DNA of 64,000 bases from Intestinimonas sp052065695 (GCF_052065695.1 NZ_JBQHTM010000008.1:1-64000), one strand, 5' to 3'. Counted from the first letter of the stretch, positions 7,837 to 17,154 are shown. A program made the numbers and translations. The notes: generated from the sequence alone by a model not told the origin.

Positions 7837-8682
7837 ATGGAGAATGTATTTTTGCCCGGTACTGTTAGACAGCGGCTTGCCGATCTGATGAAATATCACA
7901 AGGTATCTCAGACTGACCTTGCGCTAAAAATTGGATGCGGCGACAGCTTGCTCAGCCGTTTCCTAACCGGAAAGACAGACAAGATCGGTGACGAAAACAT
8001 CATCCGTATTGCTAGAGTATTCAATGTGTCCACCGACTTTCTTTTAGGCGTGACCAATGTTCCCGATAGAAAAAATTATGAGATTGAAGAGCTGGGCTTG
8101 TCAGCCCAGGCGGCACGAAACCTCTACACCGGCAAGGTTAATACACAAGTGGTCAATCGGCTCTTGGAAAGTCCCCGCTTTGCTGAGCTGACCTACATAT
8201 TGGAGCAGTATTTCAATGACACTATCGCATCCGGCTTTGCAGCTCAGAATCAGCTTTACGCTACCCTTGCCAATCTGACAAGAAGTACCGTACAAACCGA
8301 TGCAGCGAAAGAAGCTGCCAAGGACATCAGCCGTTTACGGACACCGGCATATCAGGCAGATCTCGCCACCATTGAAGCTCAATTTATGGCGGCAGTCAAA
8401 GAAGTGAAGAAAGAGATCGGTCACGATTTTACAGTACAGCAGGCCCTCACCAAAGAAGCCGCCGAGCGAATGTTTACAGAGCTTACAAAAGGTCAGGATA
8501 TGGAAAACCCCAAGGTCACACCGGAGCATGTGACCGAACTGATTATCGACAGCGTTGCCGGTATGGATGGGGTCAACCAAGAAGCACTGGACAAGCTCAG
8601 TCAGGCGTTGACCGACTTTATGCAGACCACCTTGGATCAGGCGGCAATACAGGAGAAGGACGATGAAAAACCAGAGCAATGA
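7837..8682 (+). CDS. XRE-family transcriptional regulator
   Basis: The 281-residue product has an N-terminal helix-turn-helix of XRE type (residues about 9-68): VRQRLADLMKYHKVSQTDLALKIGCG followed by LLSRFLTGKT and VSTDFLLGVT. The rest is a long helical domain without a known signature, likely for dimer formation or signal sensing. It starts 4 nt after the excisionase-like gene ends and overlaps the sigma-like gene by 20 bp, so the three are one operon. It probably represses or times element excision and transfer. Confidence 0.85.
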   Translation: MENVFLPGTVRQRLADLMKYHKVSQTDLALKIGCGDSLLSRFLTGKTDKIGDENIIRIARVFNVSTDFLLGVTNVPDRKNYEIEELGLSAQAARNLYTGKVNTQVVNRLLESPRFAELTYILEQYFNDTIASGFAAQNQLYATLANLTRSTVQTDAAKEAAKDISRLRTPAYQADLATIEAQFMAAVKEVKKEIGHDFTVQQALTKEAAERMFTELTKGQDMENPKVTPEHVTELIIDSVAGMDGVNQEALDKLSQALTDFMQTTLDQAAIQEKDDEKPEQ

Positions 8683-9325
8683 GCAACTCTGCACTCTGGC
8701 ACAGAAGGGGAATAGGAACGCCCGTGACCTGCTTCTGGAAAACAATTTCGGCTTTATCCGCAAAACCGCCAACGAGATTTATTTCGGTATGAATCTGGGC
8801 GAAAGCGAACTCAGTATCGACAAAGACGATCTGGAGCAGGAGGGCTGCATCGGCTTATTGGATGCCATCCCTCGCTTTGACAGTAGCAAAGGCGCCAAGT
8901 TTCTGACCTATGCCGCACCGTCCATCCGAAACGCCATGACCGATTTGATACGGAATGCGTTTTCTCAATTTGAGCAGCGAATGACCGACACCACAGATGG
9001 ACTTGCCTTTCAGAAAATCCGTCTGGATGAAGTTGTCCCCGGCGAGGAACGGTTGCTGCGTATCGAAGCGGTTGCCGACCCGATTGCCAAATCGCCGGAA
9101 CAGATTTATGTGGAACAAGAAACATTGCGTGAACTGTATGCGGGACTCGATAGGATTGGAAAGCGAGAGCAAGCCTATCTGCTGTACCGTTTTGGCTTCA
9201 CAGACGATATAGAGCATACGATGATTGGGGCAGCAATCCACTTTAATCTGAGCGAAAGCCGAGCCAAGAAAACCGAGGAACAGGCTATGGACAACCTCTG
9301 GTTAGAGTTGCCGTGGTGGTTTTAG
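8663..9325 (+). CDS. Sigma-70-family RNA polymerase sigma factor of the element
   Basis: The 220-residue product has a sigma region 2 core: ARDLLLENNFGFIRK at the start, then DLEQEGCIGLLDAIPRFDSSKGAKFLTYAAPSIRNAMTD split over residues 51-94. A region 4-like helix-turn-helix is weak but possible near the C-terminus (IGAAIHFNLSESRAKKTEEQA). It overlaps the upstream XRE gene by 20 bp. It may direct polymerase to element promoters. Some proteins of this type in mobile elements act only as regulators, so activity as a true sigma factor is inferred. Confidence 0.8.
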   Translation: MKNQSNEQLCTLAQKGNRNARDLLLENNFGFIRKTANEIYFGMNLGESELSIDKDDLEQEGCIGLLDAIPRFDSSKGAKFLTYAAPSIRNAMTDLIRNAFSQFEQRMTDTTDGLAFQKIRLDEVVPGEERLLRIEAVADPIAKSPEQIYVEQETLRELYAGLDRIGKREQAYLLYRFGFTDDIEHTMIGAAIHFNLSESRAKKTEEQAMDNLWLELPWWF

Positions 9326-9540
9326 TGCGTGTCGCTGTGGCGGGACAGGGGCTTATATACCTCTGCTTCCTTCTCCGGTCAGTCGGATTTTGTTTCTCAA
9401 AAATCCTGCATTTGTGTCAACGCCTTTGTCACAAAATCCGCCTGCCCTACTGCCGCCGAGAAGCGTCTGTCCGCTTCAATCTGCCTATGTCGCAGATGCT
9501 GCAGCCAGCCCCTTTCCAGCGTCAGCCGGAAGCAAAGGTA

Positions 9541-9575
9541 TAACACACTAGACTTTGCAAGCAAAATCGTGTGCC
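9541..9575 (-). other. oriT of MobV type (RSA-like)
   Basis: Read on the minus strand, CACACGATTTTGC and GCAAAGTCTAGTGTG face each other around a TT loop, followed by TTATA. This matches the recombination site A layout of pMV158-like elements, where MobV nicks in TAGTGTG/TTA. By that analogy the nick falls between 9546 and 9545 on the minus strand. One mismatch breaks the inner stem. The distance from mobV is unusual because this site often lies directly upstream of the relaxase gene. Confidence 0.72.
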
Positions 9576-9643
9576 AACAGGGATGTTTCTCGCCCCTATT
9601 GGAAACCCAGAGCCAAGGGGCTGCCCCCCTCTGGACACCTCAT

Positions 9644-9705
9644 ATTTTCTTCACACGGTGGTACCCAAACTGAAAGAATCAGTTTGACACCGGTGCGAAG
9701 AAAAT
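9644..9705. repeat. Long nested hairpin
   Basis: ATTTTCTTC (9644-9652) pairs with GAAGAAAAT (9697-9705), and CGGTG (9656-9660) with CACCG (9688-9692). CAAACTG and CAGTTTG form an inner stem (9666-9672, 9680-9686). It could be a terminator for the sigma operon or a transfer-related structure. Confidence 0.5.
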
Positions 9706-9758
9706 ACAAAAGGAAGCATCTGCACATGAATCTGCAAACTGCTAATCTTCCTTTTGTC

Positions 9759-9801
9759 CTGACAATCTGAATATTAATATGGTGCAATTTCAGATTGTCA
9801 G
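9759..9801. repeat. Perfect 13-bp inverted repeat before the defence operon
   Basis: CTGACAATCTGAA (9759-9771) and TTCAGATTGTCAG (9789-9801) flank a 17-bp spacer that includes the palindrome ATATTAATAT. The right arm overlaps TTGTCA (9795-9800), a possible -35 for the downstream operon. A repressor operator is the simplest reading. Confidence 0.6.
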
Positions 9802-9869
9802 ATACTATTTCAACGATTTATTTATGCTTAACCATATGCGAATGCGGTCAGAAAGGAATCAGAAAAATT

Positions 9870-10520
9870 ATGGAATGGATAACCAAGTTAATTGATCTTC
9901 TAAAGGTACCATTAAAAGTTCTTTTACCCTCGGCATGGCTTTTTTCATCCGCCATGACCTTATTTCCTGACAGATGGCTTGAAAAATTAGGTTTACTAGA
10001 GTGGAAAAATGAGCACCTGTTTGCTTTTGGATTAATACTTATTATCACCTCCTGCCTGATCCTGGTGTATTCATTTATTTATACGAAATCAAAAATTACT
10101 CATCTTATTTCCAAACTTTTCTTGAACAGAAATACTATGAAAAAATTTTCAAGTATGAGTGATGTTGAAAAAGCAATTATTCTCAAACTTTACCACTCGC
10201 CCGCATTTACTTGCGAACTTGACTATGGGCAGCCTGTAATAAAAGGCCTTGTTGCACGCAATTACTTATATGGTGGTGGTCAGCAATTAGTTCGAACATC
10301 CTTATATTCAACAGCGTTACCGGTAAAACTTACGCTCCAACCATTTGTTTATCAGGCACTGGATTATTACAAAGAAAAGCTATCACGAGAAATTGAAAAA
10401 ACAGAAAAAAAGATCGCTAAAACGAAAAGAGAATCAAAACTAAGCAAATTGAATTATAAACTTTATGAGCTGAAAGATTGCTATGAAGCATATTTCGACG
10501 AAAACTTGTTTAAGGAATAA
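9870..10520 (+). CDS. SieB-like superinfection exclusion membrane protein
   Basis: The 216-residue product begins MEWITKLIDLLKVPLKVLLPSA split by a short hydrophobic stretch, with two membrane segments (about residues 17-37 and 48-68), then a cytoplasmic domain and a lysine-rich coiled tail. The LLKVPLKVLLP start, the LEWKNEH segment and the following LILIITSCLILVY helix resemble the SieB superinfection exclusion family. Members are linked to abortive or exclusion phenotypes against phages. The start at 9870 follows GAAAGGA; the upstream start at 9795 lies in the inverted repeat region. It leads a four-gene operon, 43 bp before the methyltransferase gene. Confidence 0.65.
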   Translation: MEWITKLIDLLKVPLKVLLPSAWLFSSAMTLFPDRWLEKLGLLEWKNEHLFAFGLILIITSCLILVYSFIYTKSKITHLISKLFLNRNTMKKFSSMSDVEKAIILKLYHSPAFTCELDYGQPVIKGLVARNYLYGGGQQLVRTSLYSTALPVKLTLQPFVYQALDYYKEKLSREIEKTEKKIAKTKRESKLSKLNYKLYELKDCYEAYFDENLFKE

Positions 10521-10563
10521 CTCTCAAACGTAAATGCTAATAGGCGATTAATGGGGGGTAATT

Positions 10564-13500
10564 ATGGATAAAGCCACTTCAACTGAAATTATCACAACAT
10601 ACTTTAAAGCTGTATGCGACGCATACCGTCTCGGAAATGTTGAGTCATCTTATAACGCACCAATAATGGCTCTGTTCACAGATATTGGATGTGCTGCCCG
10701 TGATTTGTCTGGTGAGCGTAAAGGTCAAACCGGAGAAAATATTGATATTAAACTGTGGCACAGCGAGGAAGAAGTTACAGAAACTGAACCGTTTGCTGGC
10801 GTTGAAGTTAAAAAAGTTGGAGGCATTGACAAGAGAGCCCTCTCCCAGATCAAAATCGAAGCTGATCGGTATGGCAATGCTATTTTAACTGATAATCTTG
10901 AATGGCGTTTTTGGCGTGCTGGTGATACGGAGATGTATACCGGTTTGCGAATTATGGAATTGGTTAATGACAAACTGGTTCTAAGAGAAGATAACGTCGA
11001 GCTGTTTATTAGCCTCGTAGAAGATTTTCTGCTTCGTGATCCTGCACAAATAAAATCATCCACCAAGCTTGCTGAATATATGGCAATGCATGCTCGCACA
11101 ATACGCAGCATAATTTCTGGTATTCTTAAAGATGACGGCAATGGACAACCTCTTGTCACTGACAGTCAAAAGAGACTACCTATGTTTATAGAATTATATG
11201 GGCTATATAGCAGGATTAAATCTGACCTCCGGCCTCTCATGAACACTCGTGAATTTGCTGATATGTATGCCCAGACCATTGTCTATGGTTTATTTATCGC
11301 AAGATACAATGACACAACACCGGACTCCTTTGACAGATATGAGGCCATAAAATATCTGCAAGAAGAATCCGAACTCCTCAAACAGTTCTTCATGCATATT
11401 GCCGGAACCGGCAGAAAACACCCTACCCTTGAAGGCGTTATTGAAAAGTTGTGTTCTTTGTACCGTATTTGTAATATTTCTGCTTTGCTGGAGCGAGATG
11501 AGAAGAAGGATACGATTATCCATTTTTATGAAGAATTTCTGACTTTCTATGATCCGGCATTAAGAAAATCGCTTGGCGTTTTTTATACACCAGTTCAAGC
11601 CGTACAATATTTAGTTTCAACTGTAGATAAGATTTTGGTTGAAGATTTCGGTATTGAAGGGGGACTCTCGAATAACGAACTAATCACAACGAAAGTTCCG
11701 TGTGCACCATACAAAGTAACAAAGACCAAGTGGTCCAGCGAAATGACAGTTTCTGTACCCCGTGTAGCTATTCTCGATCCAGCCTGCGGCACTGGTTCGT
11801 TTGGTGCAGAGATCATCAAATATATTAAAAATACATATTTTTCTGGCGCTCGGTCAGCATTTTATGAAAACTACATTCAGCAGGAAAACGGCTTGCTTTC
11901 CCGCTTAATTGGTTTTGAGATTATGATGACCAGTTATGTTGTTGCGCACTTAAAAATTCGTCGCACAATTGATGAAACGCTCGGTCATTTGCCAACAGTT
12001 CAGCTCCCCACAAACATTTTTTTGACAAACACCCTGGCACCACCCATGTCGGATTTGGAGCGAGGTGAACAGTTGACTTTGTTTGATTTCTCTGCTGCCA
12101 TTACTGAGGAAGCCTACAACGCAGATACATGGAAAGCCCGTCGCCCCATCAAGGTAATCATCGGTAATCCTCCATATCTGGCGGCATCTACAAATCCATA
12201 TGATATTTCGGCATACAAAACTGAAACGGATGGTGTGACTGATTTTGGTGAAAGAAAGCACTGGCTGAATGATGATTATGTAAAATTTTTCCGTTTCTCC
12301 GAACAGATCATCGATAAGAACAAAGAAGGTGTGCTTGCCTTTGTATCCAATAACGGATACTTAGACAATCCGACCTTTAGGGGTATGCGTGGCAGCCTTC
12401 TGAGATCCTTTGATAAAATCTATATCGTAAATCTTCACGGCAGCGCAAATAAAAAGGAAACCGCTCCCGACGGAAGCAGGGATGAAAATATCTTTGATAT
12501 TATGCAAGGTGTATCTTTGTTCATCGGAGTCAAAAAAACAAAGAAAACAGATTGGGCAAAAGTATACTATACGGATATTTGGGGAACCCGGGAAACCAAA
12601 CTGGAGGCCCTTGCCAAAGGCGATCTGACATTCACTCTGTTGAAGCTGGATCATAAGATGGCGTACTTTATTCCTTTCGGAAATAGCGACAAAGATGCCT
12701 ATGATAAAGGGGTTAGTATTGCAGAACTGTTTCCGATAAGTGTGACAGGAATTGTTTCTGGCAACGATAGTGTAGCCATTGCACCTACAAAAGCCGAATT
12801 AATTAGACGGATGGATATTGTTAAGCATGCCACAGAAGAAAAAGATATATTCAATCTATGGGGGAGATTCAGCCGTGGACAAACAGCAGAAAAGATCCAA
12901 AATGATGTCCTATCAGAAGGCAAAATAACTCAGATTTCTTTCCGCCCGTTTGATTCTCGATGGACATATTATTCTGGCAATTCCTGCGGATGGGTTCTTT
13001 GGCCCAGAGAAAAGAGCACCATGGGGCATTTGCTGGCCGAACCGACGAGCCCTATTGGAGCCAATATTGGTTTGGTATTCTGCAAAACCTCCAGAAACTT
13101 CTTTTCTCCGTTTGTGTCCAGGAATATCATCGCACATCGGCTGTTCTCTGCTATGTGCGAGATCACCTACATCGCACCACTTTATCTTCGTTCAGAGTCG
13201 GAACTGACTGGCGAAAGCTGGACTGCAAATTTGAACGATGATGCATTTAATAAATTAACCCAGTATTTGCCTACAAAGCCCACACCAATTGAGGTGTTTG
13301 ACTATGTGTACGGCATTCTGCACGATCCGGTTTACTGCGAGAAATACGAGCAGTATCTTTGCAGAGATTTTCCACGTGTTCCGGTCATCAATGAGCCAGA
13401 GGAAGAAAGAACCGACGGTACATTTTTCGTAAGTGAAGATTTGTATAGAGAATATGTTGTTACCGGCGAACGGCTTAGAAAACTGCATCTTATGCAAATC

Positions 13501-13797
13501 AAGGTGCCTGCCGAGCTTATGTTAGATCCTAACACACCTGATGATATGGAAATCGGAGCCGTTAAATACAAAAACGGTGTGCTTCAGTTAAACGCCAACA
13601 AACACATTACCGGTATTTCTCAGGATGTATGGCAATACCAAATTGGCGGACATCAGGTGTTGGACAAGTGGTTTAAGGAACATAAGGGCGAAACACTCAC
13701 TATTGATTCCTTTACTCACATTGAAAATGTGGTGGGATTGCTTGCGGAGACAATCAACTTGCGAGAACATATGCGAAGTTTGCACAAGCAAATTTAA
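10564..13797 (+). CDS. Large ISP-like N6-adenine DNA methyltransferase with nuclease-like N-terminus
   Basis: The 1077-residue product has an adenine methyltransferase core: the SAM site DPACGTGSF at residues 405-413 and the catalytic motif NPPY at 535-538. The first 110 residues hold D61 and E81-V-K83 in GENIDIKLW...FAGVEVKK, a plausible PD-(D/E)xK nuclease pattern. The C-terminal part, ending LDKWFKEHKGE..., resembles the type ISP specificity domain. The superfamily 2 helicase of true ISP enzymes was not seen, and no Walker motif is present. So this is a short ISP-like or PglX-like enzyme. It is followed by SIR2 and HerA genes at 15 and 20 bp, which suggests a combined defence operon. Confidence 0.8.
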   Translation: MDKATSTEIITTYFKAVCDAYRLGNVESSYNAPIMALFTDIGCAARDLSGERKGQTGENIDIKLWHSEEEVTETEPFAGVEVKKVGGIDKRALSQIKIEADRYGNAILTDNLEWRFWRAGDTEMYTGLRIMELVNDKLVLREDNVELFISLVEDFLLRDPAQIKSSTKLAEYMAMHARTIRSIISGILKDDGNGQPLVTDSQKRLPMFIELYGLYSRIKSDLRPLMNTREFADMYAQTIVYGLFIARYNDTTPDSFDRYEAIKYLQEESELLKQFFMHIAGTGRKHPTLEGVIEKLCSLYRICNISALLERDEKKDTIIHFYEEFLTFYDPALRKSLGVFYTPVQAVQYLVSTVDKILVEDFGIEGGLSNNELITTKVPCAPYKVTKTKWSSEMTVSVPRVAILDPACGTGSFGAEIIKYIKNTYFSGARSAFYENYIQQENGLLSRLIGFEIMMTSYVVAHLKIRRTIDETLGHLPTVQLPTNIFLTNTLAPPMSDLERGEQLTLFDFSAAITEEAYNADTWKARRPIKVIIGNPPYLAASTNPYDISAYKTETDGVTDFGERKHWLNDDYVKFFRFSEQIIDKNKEGVLAFVSNNGYLDNPTFRGMRGSLLRSFDKIYIVNLHGSANKKETAPDGSRDENIFDIMQGVSLFIGVKKTKKTDWAKVYYTDIWGTRETKLEALAKGDLTFTLLKLDHKMAYFIPFGNSDKDAYDKGVSIAELFPISVTGIVSGNDSVAIAPTKAELIRRMDIVKHATEEKDIFNLWGRFSRGQTAEKIQNDVLSEGKITQISFRPFDSRWTYYSGNSCGWVLWPREKSTMGHLLAEPTSPIGANIGLVFCKTSRNFFSPFVSRNIIAHRLFSAMCEITYIAPLYLRSESELTGESWTANLNDDAFNKLTQYLPTKPTPIEVFDYVYGILHDPVYCEKYEQYLCRDFPRVPVINEPEEERTDGTFFVSEDLYREYVVTGERLRKLHLMQIKVPAELMLDPNTPDDMEIGAVKYKNGVLQLNANKHITGISQDVWQYQIGGHQVLDKWFKEHKGETLTIDSFTHIENVVGLLAETINLREHMRSLHKQI

Positions 13798-13812
13798 AAA
13801 AACGGGGGAAAC

Positions 13813-15000
13813 ATGGATAAGATAATTAAAATTCCAGTGGATACAGGAAAGGTTGTAATTTCAGAAGATATAAAGTCCATACTCAAGAATTTGTTTTCCG
13901 GATGCAGAGTAAGTTTCCTGCTTGGTGCTGGCTTTTCTGCAAATCTGTTAGGCACTTTGAGTAATAATGAGGTAATTTTTGAAGCATTACAAAAATATCA
14001 AGTCAAAAATGAAGATGAACGAAAAAAGATCACTATTCTATCTGCATTTTTGTATTGGTCGTTCTTCATTAGATGTATCGAACCGATCTCCTCCAAAGTA
14101 TCGACATATGATCCCTCATTTGCCCCTTACAAAGAATTTGGAGATATTGTGTACCGGATTTTTGCCGAAAGAGGAAATCCAGCATTGGATCGACAGTTCA
14201 ACATCTTTACAACAAATTACGACCCAATAATTGAGCTGATCTTTGACCATTCAACCTGTATATGCAATGATGGCTTTGAAGGGAGAATTGAACCTCGATT
14301 TTCCACCGATAACTACTCAAAAACGTATTATAGGCAAGCAGTATTCTCCAACAGGAAAGCTGAAATCCCATCTGTGAATCTTTTAAAGTTGCACGGGTCT
14401 GTTACTTGGAGCACAGACATCATTTGGGGAGGTATTGAGTATCAGCAATATCGAACCCAAATACATCACTTTACCAAAGAGCACTCTACATTGTTTGATG
14501 TAGCTATGGTATCAAGAATTGATGCTCATTTTACGGCTGATCAACCGGATGAAGCAAATAAACAAATTCAATCTTTGCTTGCGAGTACTATTTTTGATTC
14601 ATTACTTGCCAAAGAGGGAGACTATGACAAATTCATTCAATCGTACAAAAATTCCTTCCTAATTGTGAACCCAACAAAGGAAAAATTCAGTGATACCCTA
14701 TTAAACAAAAATTATTATGAGCTTCTGCGCATTTTCTCCAATGAGTTGGAAAAAGAGAACTCACTTCTAGTAGTCAATGGTTTTTCTTTTAGAGATGAGC
14801 ACATCCTTGATGTAGTAAAACGCTCCATGGTTAATCCATCCTTGAAAATACTCATTTTCACATATCAAGAAACAGCGATTGGGGACTTTCAAAAACTATT
14901 CGGTGAGGCGAAGAATAATAACATTACTTATATTACGCTGGATGGAGAAAAGCTGTCTTTGGATTATTTCAATCAGATTTTGTCACATATCCATTCCTAA
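13813..15000 (+). CDS. SIR2-domain defence protein (putative NADase)
   Basis: The 395-residue product has the SIR2 signatures LLGAGFSANL (residues 36-45), FTTNYD (132-137) and KLHGS with the likely catalytic His194. A later segment, VVNGFSFRDEHI, is also typical of defence SIR2 proteins. In known systems such proteins deplete NAD when phage infection is sensed, killing or stalling the cell. The SIR2 gene next to a HerA gene is the gene pair of the SIR2-HerA (Nezha) system, in which the two form one complex. Its pairing with an upstream methyltransferase is the unusual point. The start follows GGGGG 5-8 nt upstream. Confidence 0.85.
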   Translation: MDKIIKIPVDTGKVVISEDIKSILKNLFSGCRVSFLLGAGFSANLLGTLSNNEVIFEALQKYQVKNEDERKKITILSAFLYWSFFIRCIEPISSKVSTYDPSFAPYKEFGDIVYRIFAERGNPALDRQFNIFTTNYDPIIELIFDHSTCICNDGFEGRIEPRFSTDNYSKTYYRQAVFSNRKAEIPSVNLLKLHGSVTWSTDIIWGGIEYQQYRTQIHHFTKEHSTLFDVAMVSRIDAHFTADQPDEANKQIQSLLASTIFDSLLAKEGDYDKFIQSYKNSFLIVNPTKEKFSDTLLNKNYYELLRIFSNELEKENSLLVVNGFSFRDEHILDVVKRSMVNPSLKILIFTYQETAIGDFQKLFGEAKNNNITYITLDGEKLSLDYFNQILSHIHS

Positions 15001-15020
15001 AAGGAAAGAGGTGAATCGGT

Positions 15021-16847
15021 ATGAACGATTTTTATAAAATCGGACAAGTGATTGAGGTACGAGGTCAAAAACTTCGCATACGTGTTTTTGAAAACAAGAA
15101 CAGCAATATTCTGATATACCAGGGACACGTTATTAAAAATGTGTCCGTCGGCAGCTTCGTGAAGATTCCAAAAGGATTCAGCAACATCATTGGCCGCATA
15201 GAGGGTGAATACATCCAAGAAACTAAGCCCACAGGTGAGAACAATGGTCAACTTCGTTTTTCAAAAGAGAGCGAGACCATTGATCGCATTATCGAAGTTA
15301 GCATTATGGGTGTGTTGAATGATGGACGTTTTCAGAGAGGTCTCATTGACATTCCGCTGGTTTTCTCCGATGCATATATGCTTACAGACATAGAAGTGCA
15401 AAAGATTTTCGAGTTTAGCTCCGATTTAAGCACTTCTGTGTGTATTGGCTCTATTAACGATTACAAAGAAGAAAAGCTTTTCATCTCGGCAAATTCTCTT
15501 TTTGCCAGTCATATAGGAATCTTCGGAAATACCGGAAGTGGCAAATCAAATACATTGGCCAAGATATACACCGAGTGCTTTCAACGTTTTAAAGGAATGC
15601 CTGGATTCGCTAAAAGCAGATTTCTTCTTATCGATTTTAATGGAGAGTACACCCAAGCCTTTGATGACAGCAAACGAGTATATCGACTTTCAACAAGAGT
15701 TGATACAGGAGATTCAATCCCTATTCATCAATCGTTTTTGGAAGATGTGGAACTCTGGTCAATAATATGTGAGGCAACAGAAAAAACTCAGAAGCCTTTC
15801 TTAAGCAAGAGCATTGACTTATACCGCCGTTTGCGTGAGACTGACAATCTTATGGCCTATATTCGCGGGATGTTACGGAATCTGCTTCTCCGATACTATG
15901 ATGACCCTCAAATATTCTTGCGTCAACTAACAGGACTTAAGACGATTCTTACATTGCTATTTGTTGATGCCGAACCTGGAATCAGAATTTTAAATAGCAT
16001 CCAACTTCGTGCGCAGGGTACAAAATTCTACCGTACATCTGCTGAGGGTGAGCACTGGGCAAACAGCCTCGATGACTACGAACAACAATTTGTATCTGCT
16101 ATTTTGGATTCAGTGTTTATTCCGGCTAATTGCAAAGATCCGGATGAATATATGATATTTGAGTATGCTCTACGGTATAAATACTTGGATTCTTTGTGTT
16201 TGCAATATATCAACGAAGAACACGTTGGCCCACTGATCTCAAGATTTGAAAATCGTGTAAAACGAGTAAAGCGCCTTTTCAGAATATGCGAGAACCCCCC
16301 ATCTGATTGGTTAGCGGTATATTCATTGGTTGATGTTAATGTAGAATTCAAAAAGATTGTACCTTTAATTATCTGTAAGTATTTCTATGAACGCCAACGG
16401 CAGAATTTCAATGGTAGTAGTCTACATATTATCATTGATGAAGCACATAATGTCTTGTCCACGACATCTGAACGAGAAAGCCAGACATGGAAAGATTACC
16501 GCTTAGAAACTTTCGAGGAAATTATCAAAGAGGGACGAAAATTCGGAACATTCTTAACTATATCGAGCCAGCGTCCCTCTGACATCTCGGAAACCATTAT
16601 TTCTCAACTACATAACTATTTTATTCATAGATTGGTTAACAATGAAGATATACGGGCAATAGGTAAAGCTGTGGCATTCATTGACAATACTTCATATGAA
16701 ATGATCTCGGTACTCCCGCAAGGAGCATGTATCTTTACTGGTGTCGCTTCCAATTTTCCTGTTTTGGTGCAGGTCGATTTGCTACCCAAACAAAAGCAAC
16801 CACAGAGTAGCACCATAAATCTTACAGAGTTATGGAAAGAACCTTAA
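15021..16847 (+). CDS. herA: HerA-type ATPase/helicase of SIR2-HerA defence
   Basis: The 608-residue product has an N-terminal HAS-like barrel (residues about 1-100), Walker A GNTGSGKS at 169-176, LLIDFNGEYT close behind, Walker B IIIDEAHN with D473-E474, and SSQRPSDIS as a sensor-like segment. HerA proteins are hexameric DNA translocases. Beside a SIR2 gene they form the SIR2-HerA defence complex. It starts 20 bp after the SIR2 gene and ends the four-gene operon at the terminator 16851-16886. All motifs look intact. Confidence 0.9.
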   Translation: MNDFYKIGQVIEVRGQKLRIRVFENKNSNILIYQGHVIKNVSVGSFVKIPKGFSNIIGRIEGEYIQETKPTGENNGQLRFSKESETIDRIIEVSIMGVLNDGRFQRGLIDIPLVFSDAYMLTDIEVQKIFEFSSDLSTSVCIGSINDYKEEKLFISANSLFASHIGIFGNTGSGKSNTLAKIYTECFQRFKGMPGFAKSRFLLIDFNGEYTQAFDDSKRVYRLSTRVDTGDSIPIHQSFLEDVELWSIICEATEKTQKPFLSKSIDLYRRLRETDNLMAYIRGMLRNLLLRYYDDPQIFLRQLTGLKTILTLLFVDAEPGIRILNSIQLRAQGTKFYRTSAEGEHWANSLDDYEQQFVSAILDSVFIPANCKDPDEYMIFEYALRYKYLDSLCLQYINEEHVGPLISRFENRVKRVKRLFRICENPPSDWLAVYSLVDVNVEFKKIVPLIICKYFYERQRQNFNGSSLHIIIDEAHNVLSTTSERESQTWKDYRLETFEEIIKEGRKFGTFLTISSQRPSDISETIISQLHNYFIHRLVNNEDIRAIGKAVAFIDNTSYEMISVLPQGACIFTGVASNFPVLVQVDLLPKQKQPQSSTINLTELWKEP

Positions 16848-16850
16848 AAC

Positions 16851-16886
16851 CAGAGCCCACCGATCATTGTTGACCAGTGGGCTCTG
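16851..16886. terminator. Terminator after the defence operon
   Basis: CAGAGCCCAC (16851-16860) pairs perfectly with GTGGGCTCTG (16877-16886). A T-rich stretch follows. It lies between the herA 3' end (+) and the small gene ending at 16899 (-), so it may serve both. Confidence 0.75.
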
Positions 16887-16898
16887 CCATATTAATTT

Positions 16899-17144
16899 TC
16901 AATCCATCAACCGATACTCTGGTGTGCCTTTCACATACCGTTCCAAGTCGCCGCCAAGAACCAGTTGCGCATATTCCAGAGGTTTATTATAGATCAGCCA
17001 GTCCAGCTCTGACCGCTGATACATATTGTCGGCAACCTCGTTCTCCACGGCGATCGTATCAATGGTAATCATGCTGCCATCGGTAAATTTCAGTTCAACA
17101 CAGGCAGTATCCATATTGAACTCACAGGAAAACAAGCGCTCCAT
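16899..17144 (-). CDS. Small element protein, DUF6061-like
   Basis: The 81-residue acidic protein begins MERLFSCEFNMDTACVELKF, then has a D-G-S-M-I-T-I-D strand and ends in a RYVKGTPEYRLMD tail. I recognise it as a conserved small protein often found next to rlmD-type tails in clostridial integrative elements, tentatively DUF6061; the function is unknown. Its ribosome site GAGG overlaps the stop region of the chimeric rlmD gene, so the two are probably translated in series from the chromosomal rlmD promoter. That would let the element express it without its own promoter. Confidence 0.65.
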   Translation of the reverse strand: MERLFSCEFNMDTACVELKFTDGSMITIDTIAVENEVADNMYQRSELDWLIYNKPLEYAQLVLGGDLERYVKGTPEYRLMD

Positions 17145-17154
17145 ATTCGCCACC

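Larger units (their letters stand above)
9326..9869. other. Intergenic control and transfer region
   Basis: This 544-bp stretch holds oriT at 9541-9575, a long imperfect hairpin at 9644-9705 and a perfect 13-bp inverted repeat at 9759-9801. A minus-strand frame of about 49 codons (9397-9546, GTG start inside oriT) reads R-L-T-L-E-R-G-W-L and may be a decayed small gene. No other gene is supported. Confidence 0.5.

Noticed and set aside
10564..13797. Complete type ISP restriction enzyme
   Set aside because: No helicase motor motifs are present and the length is well below that of full enzymes; called ISP-like only.
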